Assembly: GCF_030505395.1 (NCBI RefSeq)
Contig: NZ_CP130044.1
Coordinates: 186,001 to 250,000 of the forward strand
DNA length: 64,000 nt
Source: Asticcacaulis sp. ZE23SCel15
GTDB taxonomy: Bacteria; Pseudomonadota; Alphaproteobacteria; Caulobacterales; Caulobacteraceae
Direction of reading: 5' to 3'
In this document: one piece after another, positions 44,568 to 52,063 of the stretch
Layout: each line of letters starts with the position of its first letter
How positions within the stretch are numbered: the first letter of the stretch is position 1
The notes under the pieces: generated by a model
Told to the model about the DNA's origin: nothing
Databases searched by the model: none
What the model saw: the letters and a program-made list of their open reading frames with translations, nothing else
Program-made: the position numbers and the translations under genes

Positions 44568-45142
44568 GACGCCCACCCTTCTTCTATATCGTTATCCGGT
44601 TTTATAGTTTTGTCGGGCGTCTCAACCTCTCGCCATTTGCGGCGCGCGGCATGCAGATCCACCAGCGCCCGCGTAATATGTTTTTCGATAGCCTTGGGGT
44701 TAAGGTTGAGCGCCCGGCCGATATCTTCGCAGCTTTGGCCATCAAGGCGGCGGCGCATAAACACATCGCGCCTGAGCGGCGGCATCTTGTTAAGCGCCTC
44801 CAGCATGGCCCGCGTTTCGGCGCGATCCTCGGTGATCCGGTCCGGCAAGGGGCGCGCGCAAGCCATGCCGTCAATTTCACTGATGTCCGAAATGGGTTTT
44901 AGCCGCCGGTAATGACCCTTGATCAGGTTATCCGCGATACGAAACGCCAAAGCGTGAAGGCTGATAACAATATGATTTTGCTGATATTCAATGGCGTTCA
45001 GCACAGCTTGCTGCGCAATATCGTCGGCCAGATCAGGCTGGCGGGTCCGGCTCAGGGCATAACGGCGCACAATTAGGCGGATGGCCGCCCATTCATCGTC
45101 ATGCCGCTGAGGCTCCACGCCGCGTCTCCAGCCAATACTCAC
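44564..45142 (-). CDS. ECF-type RNA polymerase sigma factor (module A)
   Basis: A 192-residue FecI-like sigma factor. Region 2 (YALSRTRQPDLADDIAQQAVLNAIEYQ, HALAFRIADNLIKGHYRR) and region 4 (LEALNKMPPLRRDVFMRRRLDGQSCEDIGRALNLNPKAIEKHITRALVDLHAARR) are both complete. GTG start; it is coupled to the FecR gene by ATGA. It would direct transcription of the receptor and phosphoesterase downstream when released. The start codon is less certain than the remainder. Confidence 0.88.
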   Translation of the reverse strand: MSIGWRRGVEPQRHDDEWAAIRLIVRRYALSRTRQPDLADDIAQQAVLNAIEYQQNHIVISLHALAFRIADNLIKGHYRRLKPISDISEIDGMACARPLPDRITEDRAETRAMLEALNKMPPLRRDVFMRRRLDGQSCEDIGRALNLNPKAIEKHITRALVDLHAARRKWREVETPDKTIKPDNDIEEGWAS

Positions 45143-45212
45143 ACCGCCTCGCTTTAGCCGCCTTTTGTGACAGACTCATGAGATGATGCGCAAGCTAGCC
45201 AAAACCCGACAT

Positions 45213-46625
45213 TTAATAATACCGCCCCGTGGCGACAAACCGCTCCCAGCGCAACTTAGACACCGTGTCCAGTGTTTTGGGCCACGATATCTGACCCGGT
45301 GCGAGGTCTGAGGCCCGCACCGTCACGGGTGCCCACACCGACTGTCCGCCTTCGTCGCGCAGGTCAAAGGTCACGGTTGGATCGGGCAGGGTTAAATCAA
45401 AATCGACCACGCCGAAATTGACATCCTTGGGGTAGGCCTGCCGGACGCGCAGAATAGGCCGATAACCTAAAAACAGGTCTTCGGTGTCCTGGGCCAAAGG
45501 GGAACTTACGAATTCATAAAGGTCATATCCGCCCTTATCTGACCATGGCAGGCAGTTCATTTCACCGAAATGGGTATCGCCGGACAGCAGGATCACGCCG
45601 GTGATAGCCTCTTTCATGATCAGGCTAAACAGGCGGTCACGCTCATGGGTAAATGAGGCCCACGAATCCGCCCCCACCGCCTTGGAATTGCTCCAGCCAG
45701 ACCCCGACACCAGCACCTTGAACGGCGCTTGTGACGCGCGCAAACCTGCCAGAAGCCAGTCAAACTGTGCCTTACCCAGCATGGTTTTCTGCGGCGTGTC
45801 CGGGTCCATATTGGGGTCGCGGTTATAGCGCACATCCAGAAAGAAAAAATCTACGCCGCCCTGACTATGCTTAAAAAACGTGCCCGGCACGCCGGTCAGG
45901 CCCGCCGCCGGATTGGGCCAGTATTGCTTAAATACTTTAAGCGCACCGTCCTTTTGTGGATGGCGGCGATCATGGTCGTTCAGGCCATAATCATGATCAT
46001 CCCAGATCGCCAGTTGCGGCACCGACGCCATAAACGGCCGGATTTCAGGCAGATCGCGCTGACGGCGGTATTCTTCGGCCACCACCGCCGGATCGGGACT
46101 GTCGGCATAGACCGCATCACCGGCCCAGATAAACAGATCCGGCTGCGCTTGCTTAACCGCCTTCCAGATCGGTTGCACCGGGTAGCGCGCGCGTCTGGCA
46201 CATGAGCCAAAAGCCATCCGAAACCGGCTGGGGCCTACGGAGGCGACGCGCAAACGATGCGGCTCAAACCCCACCTCATCGGGGTTGGGTTTGCCATTGA
46301 TCAGCACACGGTAAGCATAGGCCTCACCGGGCGTGAGGCCGGTAAGGCGGTGCACTTGCGTGAAGTCATCACCCGCCGCCGCCGTCAGGGCCGGTGTGGT
46401 CGTTGCCGACGAAAAACGCGGGTCAGTGTCATACTGGATTGACACGGCATAGGCCCCGCTGGCGCGCGTCCAGACCGTAGCTTCCGTACTGGAGCACCAC
46501 CCCAGCACAGGCCCCTGCATCAGACGCGGTATGCCGTCCCAATGCACATTGGACTGCGCCAGGGCCTTGAAGGGCGATGCGGCAAAAAGCCCGCTCGCAA
46601 TAACGGTACGGCGATCCACAGACAT
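45213..46625 (-). CDS. phoD: PhoD-family alkaline phosphatase/phosphodiesterase, Tat-exported
   Basis: A 470-residue metallophosphoesterase. ATG 46625 with AGGAGAGG upstream opens a twin-arginine signal (VDRRTVIASGLFAASPFKALAQ), as expected for PhoD enzymes that fold with their iron/calcium cofactors before export. Then follow the N-terminal sandwich (WTRASGAYAVSIQYDTDP to YAYRVLING) and the catalytic domain (AFGSCARRARYPVQPIWK, FIWAGDAVYADS, LAIWDDHDYGLNDHD, VSGSGWSNS, LLSGDTHFGEMN). PhoD acts on phosphate mono- and diesters including teichoic acid fragments. It follows the second sigma/FecR/receptor module. Confidence 0.92.
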   Translation of the reverse strand: MSVDRRTVIASGLFAASPFKALAQSNVHWDGIPRLMQGPVLGWCSSTEATVWTRASGAYAVSIQYDTDPRFSSATTTPALTAAAGDDFTQVHRLTGLTPGEAYAYRVLINGKPNPDEVGFEPHRLRVASVGPSRFRMAFGSCARRARYPVQPIWKAVKQAQPDLFIWAGDAVYADSPDPAVVAEEYRRQRDLPEIRPFMASVPQLAIWDDHDYGLNDHDRRHPQKDGALKVFKQYWPNPAAGLTGVPGTFFKHSQGGVDFFFLDVRYNRDPNMDPDTPQKTMLGKAQFDWLLAGLRASQAPFKVLVSGSGWSNSKAVGADSWASFTHERDRLFSLIMKEAITGVILLSGDTHFGEMNCLPWSDKGGYDLYEFVSSPLAQDTEDLFLGYRPILRVRQAYPKDVNFGVVDFDLTLPDPTVTFDLRDEGGQSVWAPVTVRASDLAPGQISWPKTLDTVSKLRWERFVATGRYY

Positions 46626-46648
46626 GAGCCTCTCCTGAAAACAGCGAT

Positions 46649-46676
46649 GGCGCCCCCTCCATCCGGAGGGAGCGCC
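46649..46676 (-). terminator. Stable GC hairpin between receptor and phoD
   Basis: GGCGC-C-CCCTCC pairs with GGAGGG-A-GCGCC (one mismatch) around a four-base loop. It lies between the receptor stop and phoD, ending some 15 bases from the phoD ribosome-binding site. The tail is only weakly U-rich, so it may protect the receptor mRNA or attenuate rather than terminate. Confidence 0.5.
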
Positions 46677-46702
46677 GTTACGCAACGTCTACTATACTAA
46701 TT

Positions 46703-49183
46703 TTAGAAGCTGTAACGCAGCCCCAGACCATAGGTCGCCGGCGCCCCCACCAGACGTGAGGCCCCGTTCATTTCGGGGAAATAGACCTCATCCGTGACGT
46801 TCTTACCATAGGCATAGACCGACCATGCGGCGGGCGAGGCCAGATCAATATGGATATTGGTCAGGGTGTAGGCTTCAGCCGTATTATTCGGCAGGGCGTT
46901 CAGGCGATTAGACTCTTCGCCGTGATGCGCGACCGTCAGACGCGAGGTCAGATCCCAGCCACCGCTGAAGGCCACCCGGTGTGTCAGGCTGAGATTGGCC
47001 GTCACATCCGGCGCGCCCGGCAAGGGGTCGCCCAGGGTCGCCGTCACATCTGCGGCACGACGGGAGATATATTCGGTGATTTCCGACTCCAGGAAGGCGG
47101 CCGACAGGTCGATATCCAGCTTTTGAGTCTCGCCGTTAAACAGACGCGCCCCGACCGCCAGATCAATACCCGACGTTTCGGCCTTACCGACATTGGTGCG
47201 GCCATTGGTGTCATTGGCCAGACGGGTCGTCGCCTGAAGGTTCTTGAATTTATAACCAAAGACATCTGCCGACGCCCGGAAGCGGCCCTTATACCAGCGC
47301 GCCCCGGCTTCATAGGCGGTGACGGTTTCTGAATCAAACGGCAGGGTTTCTTCCAGCGTCATGATCGAGGTGCCGTCAAAGCCGCCGCCGCGATAGCCGG
47401 TAGAGGCCGATGCGAAGATATTCAGATTATCGCTGATGAAATACTGCGCCGTCAGACGGCCCGACAGGTTGTCGTCCTCAAAATTCCGGTCCCAGCTAAA
47501 GCCGCTGACCGTGGCAAAGGTCGTGTTGTAGATCGAGATGCCCCACGGATTATGGTCGATGTTCTGACCTTTGTAATCGACCGTGTCGCGGGTATAGCGC
47601 AGGCCCGCCGACAGACGCAGCTTATCGGTGACATTGTAATCGCCCTGGCCGAAAAGGGCGAAGGAGTTACGGCGCTGCTCGTGATTGTTGTCGTAGACCG
47701 AGCGCACGGTAAAGCTGGTCCAGGTCGAGTTGAAATCCGCCGAGTTGCTTAAGTAAAACGCCCCCAAAATCCAGTCGAACTTGCCGCCGTTATCGTCACT
47801 CAGGCGCATTTCCAGTGAGGCCTGCGACAGGGTTTCATCAAAGGCGTACTCATAACCCGGATAGGGTGAGCCGTCGCCATTGCCGCCGTCGGTGCGGTCG
47901 GTCGATTGCACGCCGCCGACCACAGTCAGGTTGAGATTATCCTTTACACGGTGCGTCAGCGTGCCCAACAGGCCGCGGATGTCATAGGCGTGGGTGAAGT
48001 ATTTCTGCGAATAGAAGCTGTAGGGATCGGCGTTTTCACCGGCGTTGAACTGGGTATTGTCGCGGGCGCGCTCCAGACGGTCATACTGGCGGCTGTCGCC
48101 CCGGTCGCGGCTGGCGAAGGTTTTAAGCGTCAGATTGGTCTCAGGTGCGAAATCAAACGAAAAGGTGGCGCGGGCGGCAACCAGATCCTTATCGCCAAAG
48201 CCTTCGCGCTTGCCCGGATCGGTGACCGCAGGCACCTGGGTTTGCACCACGCCGCTAATGCTGGGGCGAAAACCCGCCAGGGTGCCAGCCCCTTCGCCGT
48301 CCATGAAGCCGCCGCCGTTTTCAGCCATCACCGCCAGACGCACGCCGAAATTTTCGCTGACCTTGCCGCCGAATGCGGTTTCAAAGCGGGTATAGTCATA
48401 GTTGCCGGCGCGAACATCGGCATAGCCCTCAAAGCTTTCGGATGGGCCTTTGGTAAGGGCATTAATGACGCCTGCGGTGGTGTTGCGACCATAGAGAGTG
48501 CCTTGCGGGCCTTTCAGAACTTCGATCCGGTCGAGGTCAAACAGCGGCATGCCGACATAGGCGTTCGAGGTCTGGTAAATACCATCAACATGCAAAGCCA
48601 CCGAAGGCGAGCCATTGGGTTTGTAATCATCAGCACCGCCGATGCCACGGATGCTCAGCAGGCCATAGCCGGTGCCGCCGGTCGAATAGTTGATGGAGAC
48701 GCCTGGCACTTCGTCGACCAGACCGTCCGCGCCGTTGATTTCGCGCTCACGGATTTCGCTGGCGTTCATAGCGACCACAGCCGCCGGAACCCTGGCGATG
48801 GCGGATGAACGTTTCAATGCGGTGACCACAACCAGTTCCGGCTCGTCTTCGGCGGTGGCCGTGGCCCCCAGCGAGAATGTGCGGCCATCAGCGCTGATGC
48901 TTTTGATGCCGACCCCGGTGCCGTTAAGCAGGGCGTTCAGGGCCTTATCGGCCGGCAAGGTGCCGCTGACGCGGTTAGCGCGCTTACCGCGCACCATATC
49001 CGGTGTAAACAGGACCTGCACATTGGCGACACGGGCAAATTCGATGAGGGCCTGATCAAGGGGCTGATCCTGAATGGCGAACGCTACGGGGCTTTGCGCC
49101 TGCGCCATCGACATAGGCGCTACCATACAGGCGGCAGCCGCGCAGAACGTCATGAGAAACGGCTTGAAACGGTTAGAAGTCAT
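46703..49183 (-). CDS. TonB-dependent receptor with N-terminal STN domain (module B)
   Basis: An 826-residue receptor. ATG 49183 follows AGGAAAG and opens a signal peptide (FLMTFCAAAACMVAPMSMAQAQ). The STN domain (VAFAIQDQPLDQALIEFARVANVQVLF to DGRTFSLG) shares the PDMVRGKRANRVSG motif with module A. Plug domain: AVVAMNASEIREREINGADGLVDEVPGV, VALHVDGIYQ, DLDRIEVLKGPQGTLYGRNTTAGVINALT; barrel ends in YGLGLRYSF. Plug features resemble the FecA/FpvA-like vitamin and siderophore branch more than the module A receptor, so ligands may differ. It is co-directional with FecR, sigma and phoD. Confidence 0.93.
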   Translation of the reverse strand: MTSNRFKPFLMTFCAAAACMVAPMSMAQAQSPVAFAIQDQPLDQALIEFARVANVQVLFTPDMVRGKRANRVSGTLPADKALNALLNGTGVGIKSISADGRTFSLGATATAEDEPELVVVTALKRSSAIARVPAAVVAMNASEIREREINGADGLVDEVPGVSINYSTGGTGYGLLSIRGIGGADDYKPNGSPSVALHVDGIYQTSNAYVGMPLFDLDRIEVLKGPQGTLYGRNTTAGVINALTKGPSESFEGYADVRAGNYDYTRFETAFGGKVSENFGVRLAVMAENGGGFMDGEGAGTLAGFRPSISGVVQTQVPAVTDPGKREGFGDKDLVAARATFSFDFAPETNLTLKTFASRDRGDSRQYDRLERARDNTQFNAGENADPYSFYSQKYFTHAYDIRGLLGTLTHRVKDNLNLTVVGGVQSTDRTDGGNGDGSPYPGYEYAFDETLSQASLEMRLSDDNGGKFDWILGAFYLSNSADFNSTWTSFTVRSVYDNNHEQRRNSFALFGQGDYNVTDKLRLSAGLRYTRDTVDYKGQNIDHNPWGISIYNTTFATVSGFSWDRNFEDDNLSGRLTAQYFISDNLNIFASASTGYRGGGFDGTSIMTLEETLPFDSETVTAYEAGARWYKGRFRASADVFGYKFKNLQATTRLANDTNGRTNVGKAETSGIDLAVGARLFNGETQKLDIDLSAAFLESEITEYISRRAADVTATLGDPLPGAPDVTANLSLTHRVAFSGGWDLTSRLTVAHHGEESNRLNALPNNTAEAYTLTNIHIDLASPAAWSVYAYGKNVTDEVYFPEMNGASRLVGAPATYGLGLRYSF

Positions 49184-49291
49184 CGTGGTCTTTCCTGATA
49201 CAGGGCAATCAACCCGGCCCAACTTCAGGAACGCAACCGATTAACCAATCCACACCCCGTCTTAAAAAATTCATATTCAGGGGGGCGGTTT

Positions 49292-50236
49292 TCAGCCCTT
49301 ACGGATGGCCCAGCGATGCGGGCCGTTTGTGGTAACCTCAAGGCCCAGAACGGTTTCAAGTGCGGCCGGAAAATCTTCGACCCCATCATAACGGAATGAG
49401 CCCGATAACCGCAGCCCCGCCAGTTGCGCATCCTCAATCACAAACTGATCAGACGAATAGCGGTTAAAGTCAGCCACCACTTCGGACAGAGGTTGATCAC
49501 GGAATACTAATCGGCCATGCCGCCATTCGGTTTGTGTGCGGACATCCGTGGCCCCGACCCGTGATGTTGCGGACCCGGCATTGGCCAGTGTCTGCCCCGA
49601 CCATAGCTTGCGCACCTTACCGTCCGATGACCTAACCGTGGCCCCACCGTCGGCAATGATCACATCGGCACGGCCCGCGGTCAGGGTCACCTGAAACTGG
49701 CAGCCTGAGCCTTCAACCGTGCAGTTTCCGGCCGTCACCGACAAGGGCCCGCCTTTGCGCACCGCTGTGATGAACGCCTGACCCGCCAAGAGGTTGATCT
49801 CACCCTTGCCGCCTGTGAACATGACCCGCGCTTCACTCAAAGGGGCCAGCGTCAGTTCAGACCCGTCCGGCAGTTGGGTGGTCAGTCTCTCGCCTGCCGC
49901 CGTGACATAGGCCGCCTGTGCGCCGCCGGGTGTCAGGGCAGTCCAGCCCGCGCCCAGCACAAGGGCGGCAGCCATACCACCGCCGGCCATTTTAAACAGA
50001 CCGCGCCGCCCCATTGGCGACACCTCCCGCAGAGCCCGCGCCCGCAGAGCCTGAATTTCTGGTGACTGCGACAGCGCTGATAGCTGCGCCCAGCGAGCCT
50101 CGCATTGACGCAACTGAGCCTCATGGTCGGGGTCTTTCGCCAGCCATGCGCGCAGATCGGCCTCGTCCTGCGGGGAAACCGGATGGCCTGAATGCAGGCG
50201 GACGAACCATTCGTCAGCGGTTTTAGGTATATCCAT
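49292..50236 (-). CDS. FecR-family anti-sigma regulator (module B)
   Basis: A 314-residue regulator with the same order as module A: DUF4880 (TADEWFVRLHSGHPVSPQDEADLRAWLAKDPDHEAQL), a twin-arginine-like GRRGLFKMAGGG directly before the helix (MAAALVLGAGWTAL), FecR periplasmic domain (TQLPDGSELTLAPLSEARVMF, VTAGNCTVEGSGCQFQVTL) and C-terminal STN-like part (LSGSFRYDGVEDFPAALETVLGLEV). FecR-type anti-sigma factors in other bacteria are known to need the Tat system for membrane insertion, which fits the twin Arg. It starts 12 bases after the sigma gene. Confidence 0.92.
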   Translation of the reverse strand: MDIPKTADEWFVRLHSGHPVSPQDEADLRAWLAKDPDHEAQLRQCEARWAQLSALSQSPEIQALRARALREVSPMGRRGLFKMAGGGMAAALVLGAGWTALTPGGAQAAYVTAAGERLTTQLPDGSELTLAPLSEARVMFTGGKGEINLLAGQAFITAVRKGGPLSVTAGNCTVEGSGCQFQVTLTAGRADVIIADGGATVRSSDGKVRKLWSGQTLANAGSATSRVGATDVRTQTEWRHGRLVFRDQPLSEVVADFNRYSSDQFVIEDAQLAGLRLSGSFRYDGVEDFPAALETVLGLEVTTNGPHRWAIRKG

Positions 50237-50248
50237 AACGCCCTGTGA

Positions 50249-50770
50249 TTAGTCGATTTGCTTGAGGGCGTCCATCGCCCTGACCATGTGTTTTTCGACG
50301 GCGCTGATCGATATCCCAAGCCGCTTAGCGATCTGAGCATAGCTCATATCCTCAAACCGGCGCAGGATAACTATGGTTTGCGCGCGGGCGGGCAAGGTAT
50401 CCAGGGCCGCCAGCATCCGGTTCAGGCGTTGCCGCGCCTCAAGGCTTTGCTCGGCTGATGGCGCATCCGTTGCGATGTCGAGATCGCTGACATCATCGTG
50501 GCGATCCTTAGATCGCGCCGTATCGCGCCGCACCTTATCGCGGATCAGGTTCGAGGCAGTTTCAAACACATAACCGTCGAGATTTTGCAGGCTGAACAGA
50601 TCCTTGCGGCGCAGCAGGCGCAAAAACAACTCCTGCACCAGTTCTTCGGCATCGGCCTGCGAGCCTGTGCGGCGCATAAAAAACTGCATCAGCGGTGTGC
50701 GCAGACGGCGGGACAAAGCATCAAAGCTGCCGCCTCTGTAAGCCATCGTCATTGCACAGGTATCCGCCAT
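50249..50770 (-). CDS. ECF-type RNA polymerase sigma factor (module B)
   Basis: A 173-residue FecI-like sigma factor. Region 2: MQFFMRRTGSQADAEELVQELFLRLLR and GYVFETASNLIRDKVRRD; region 4: LDTLPARAQTIVILRRFEDMSYAQIAKRLGISISAVEKHMVRAMDAL. It precedes its FecR gene by 12 bases and follows the deacetylase gene by 44 bases on the same strand, so it may be read both from its own promoter and from that gene. Confidence 0.9.
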   Translation of the reverse strand: MADTCAMTMAYRGGSFDALSRRLRTPLMQFFMRRTGSQADAEELVQELFLRLLRRKDLFSLQNLDGYVFETASNLIRDKVRRDTARSKDRHDDVSDLDIATDAPSAEQSLEARQRLNRMLAALDTLPARAQTIVILRRFEDMSYAQIAKRLGISISAVEKHMVRAMDALKQID

Positions 50771-50814
50771 GGGGCGGCCTTAACAGACCTTTGTGACAGT
50801 TCTGCGTGGGGTGC

Positions 50815-51822
50815 CTAATCCACGCCGTTCAGGAATGCCGCCAGATTATGCGGCAGGGCGTCACAAATATAGCCGCCTTCCTGAATGATCGCCATCGGCA
50901 GGGCGGCTGAGGCTATTAATGCGCCTGCCCGTTCAAAGCCGTTGGTGGTCACTTTCAGCACGCCTATCGGGTCGTGCTCCGAAGCATCCAGCCCCAGCGA
51001 CACCACAAGCGCCGTGGCGCCGTAGGCGCTGATCGCCTCAAGACCCTTCGCAATCGCCGCCAGCCACGGCTCATCACCCAGACCGTGCTCCAGCGCCAGA
51101 TTGATATTGAACCCCTCCCCCGCGTTGGTGCCGGTTTCATTGGCATAGCCGGAATAGAACGGAAAATAGGCAGAGGTCTCGGCATGAACGGAAACCGTCA
51201 GCACGTCATCGCGGCCATAAAATATGCCTTGGGTGCCGTTGCCGTGGTGGACATCGATATCGAGCACGGCGACCTTTGCGCCTGCATCCCGCAGTCTCTG
51301 AGCGGCGATGGCGGCATTATTCAGGTAACAAAAGCCACTGCCGTATCCCGCATAAGCATGGTGCCCCGGCGGGCGGCACAGGGCGTATGCCTTACCGGCT
51401 TTAAGTGCGTAATCGGCCGCATCAACTGCGGCATGGGCTGAGCCCGCAATGGCCGACCACGTATCGTCACGGATTGAGGTTGAGGTATCACCCAGATAAT
51501 AGCCCAACTGGCCCTGCAATCCGGTCGGGCGAGCGTTCATACCGACCCGCGGAAACTGGGTGGCGACCAACTGATCGGTGATGCCCGCCAGTTCCTGACG
51601 CCGGCCCCACGCCGTCATCAGGAACTCAACATAGTCAGGGCTATGCACGGCCTTGATCGGCTCTGTGCCATGATCATGGGCCTCTATGATCTCATGCCCG
51701 GCTAAAGCCGCCAGCAAAATGCGGTAGCGTTCGGACGTTTCGGGATGATCGCGCAAATTGCCATGCCGGAAAAAGCTGTGCGGGTTCTGGCCTGTACTTG
51801 CGGGCGAATGGATGCAGATCAT
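50815..51822 (-). CDS. Histone deacetylase-family (acetylpolyamine amidohydrolase-like) enzyme
   Basis: A 335-residue zinc amidohydrolase of the HDAC/AcuC/AphA superfamily. Conserved segments are LCRPPGHHAYAGYGSGFCYLNNAAIAAQ (catalytic His pair), VLDIDVHHGNGTQGIFYGRDDVL (zinc Asp and His), LVVSLGLDASEHDP (second zinc Asp) and IIQEGGYICDAL (in place of the common GGY motif). The bacterial class II type removes acetyl groups from polyamines, small amines or proteins. It heads the long minus-strand run containing the two signalling modules but shows no obvious functional link to them. Confidence 0.9.
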   Translation of the reverse strand: MICIHSPASTGQNPHSFFRHGNLRDHPETSERYRILLAALAGHEIIEAHDHGTEPIKAVHSPDYVEFLMTAWGRRQELAGITDQLVATQFPRVGMNARPTGLQGQLGYYLGDTSTSIRDDTWSAIAGSAHAAVDAADYALKAGKAYALCRPPGHHAYAGYGSGFCYLNNAAIAAQRLRDAGAKVAVLDIDVHHGNGTQGIFYGRDDVLTVSVHAETSAYFPFYSGYANETGTNAGEGFNINLALEHGLGDEPWLAAIAKGLEAISAYGATALVVSLGLDASEHDPIGVLKVTTNGFERAGALIASAALPMAIIQEGGYICDALPHNLAAFLNGVD

Positions 51823-52063
51823 GACTAAACCCTGAAATTAAAGCGCCTGATATTAGTAACGCGCCTTTTTGCCACAGAAAACCACGACCTTATGCGGTGG
51901 CCCGTTTGCGTTAATAATTGGCCCCACATGCTGTGTCAGGTTCATAGGGCCGTCATACAGTCGTCACACACGCTCATAAGACGCGCTCGCATTTGCGGAG
52001 AGTTCTAGGGCGGTATCTACCGGCGGGCCACCCCCGACGGCGTTTCATGTTAGGGGATTAATC

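Noticed and set aside
51823-52063. Fur or other iron box upstream of the 52064 receptor
   Set aside because: No stretch matches a Fur consensus closely enough; the nearest AT-rich segment (TTAATAATTGG) is not symmetric.
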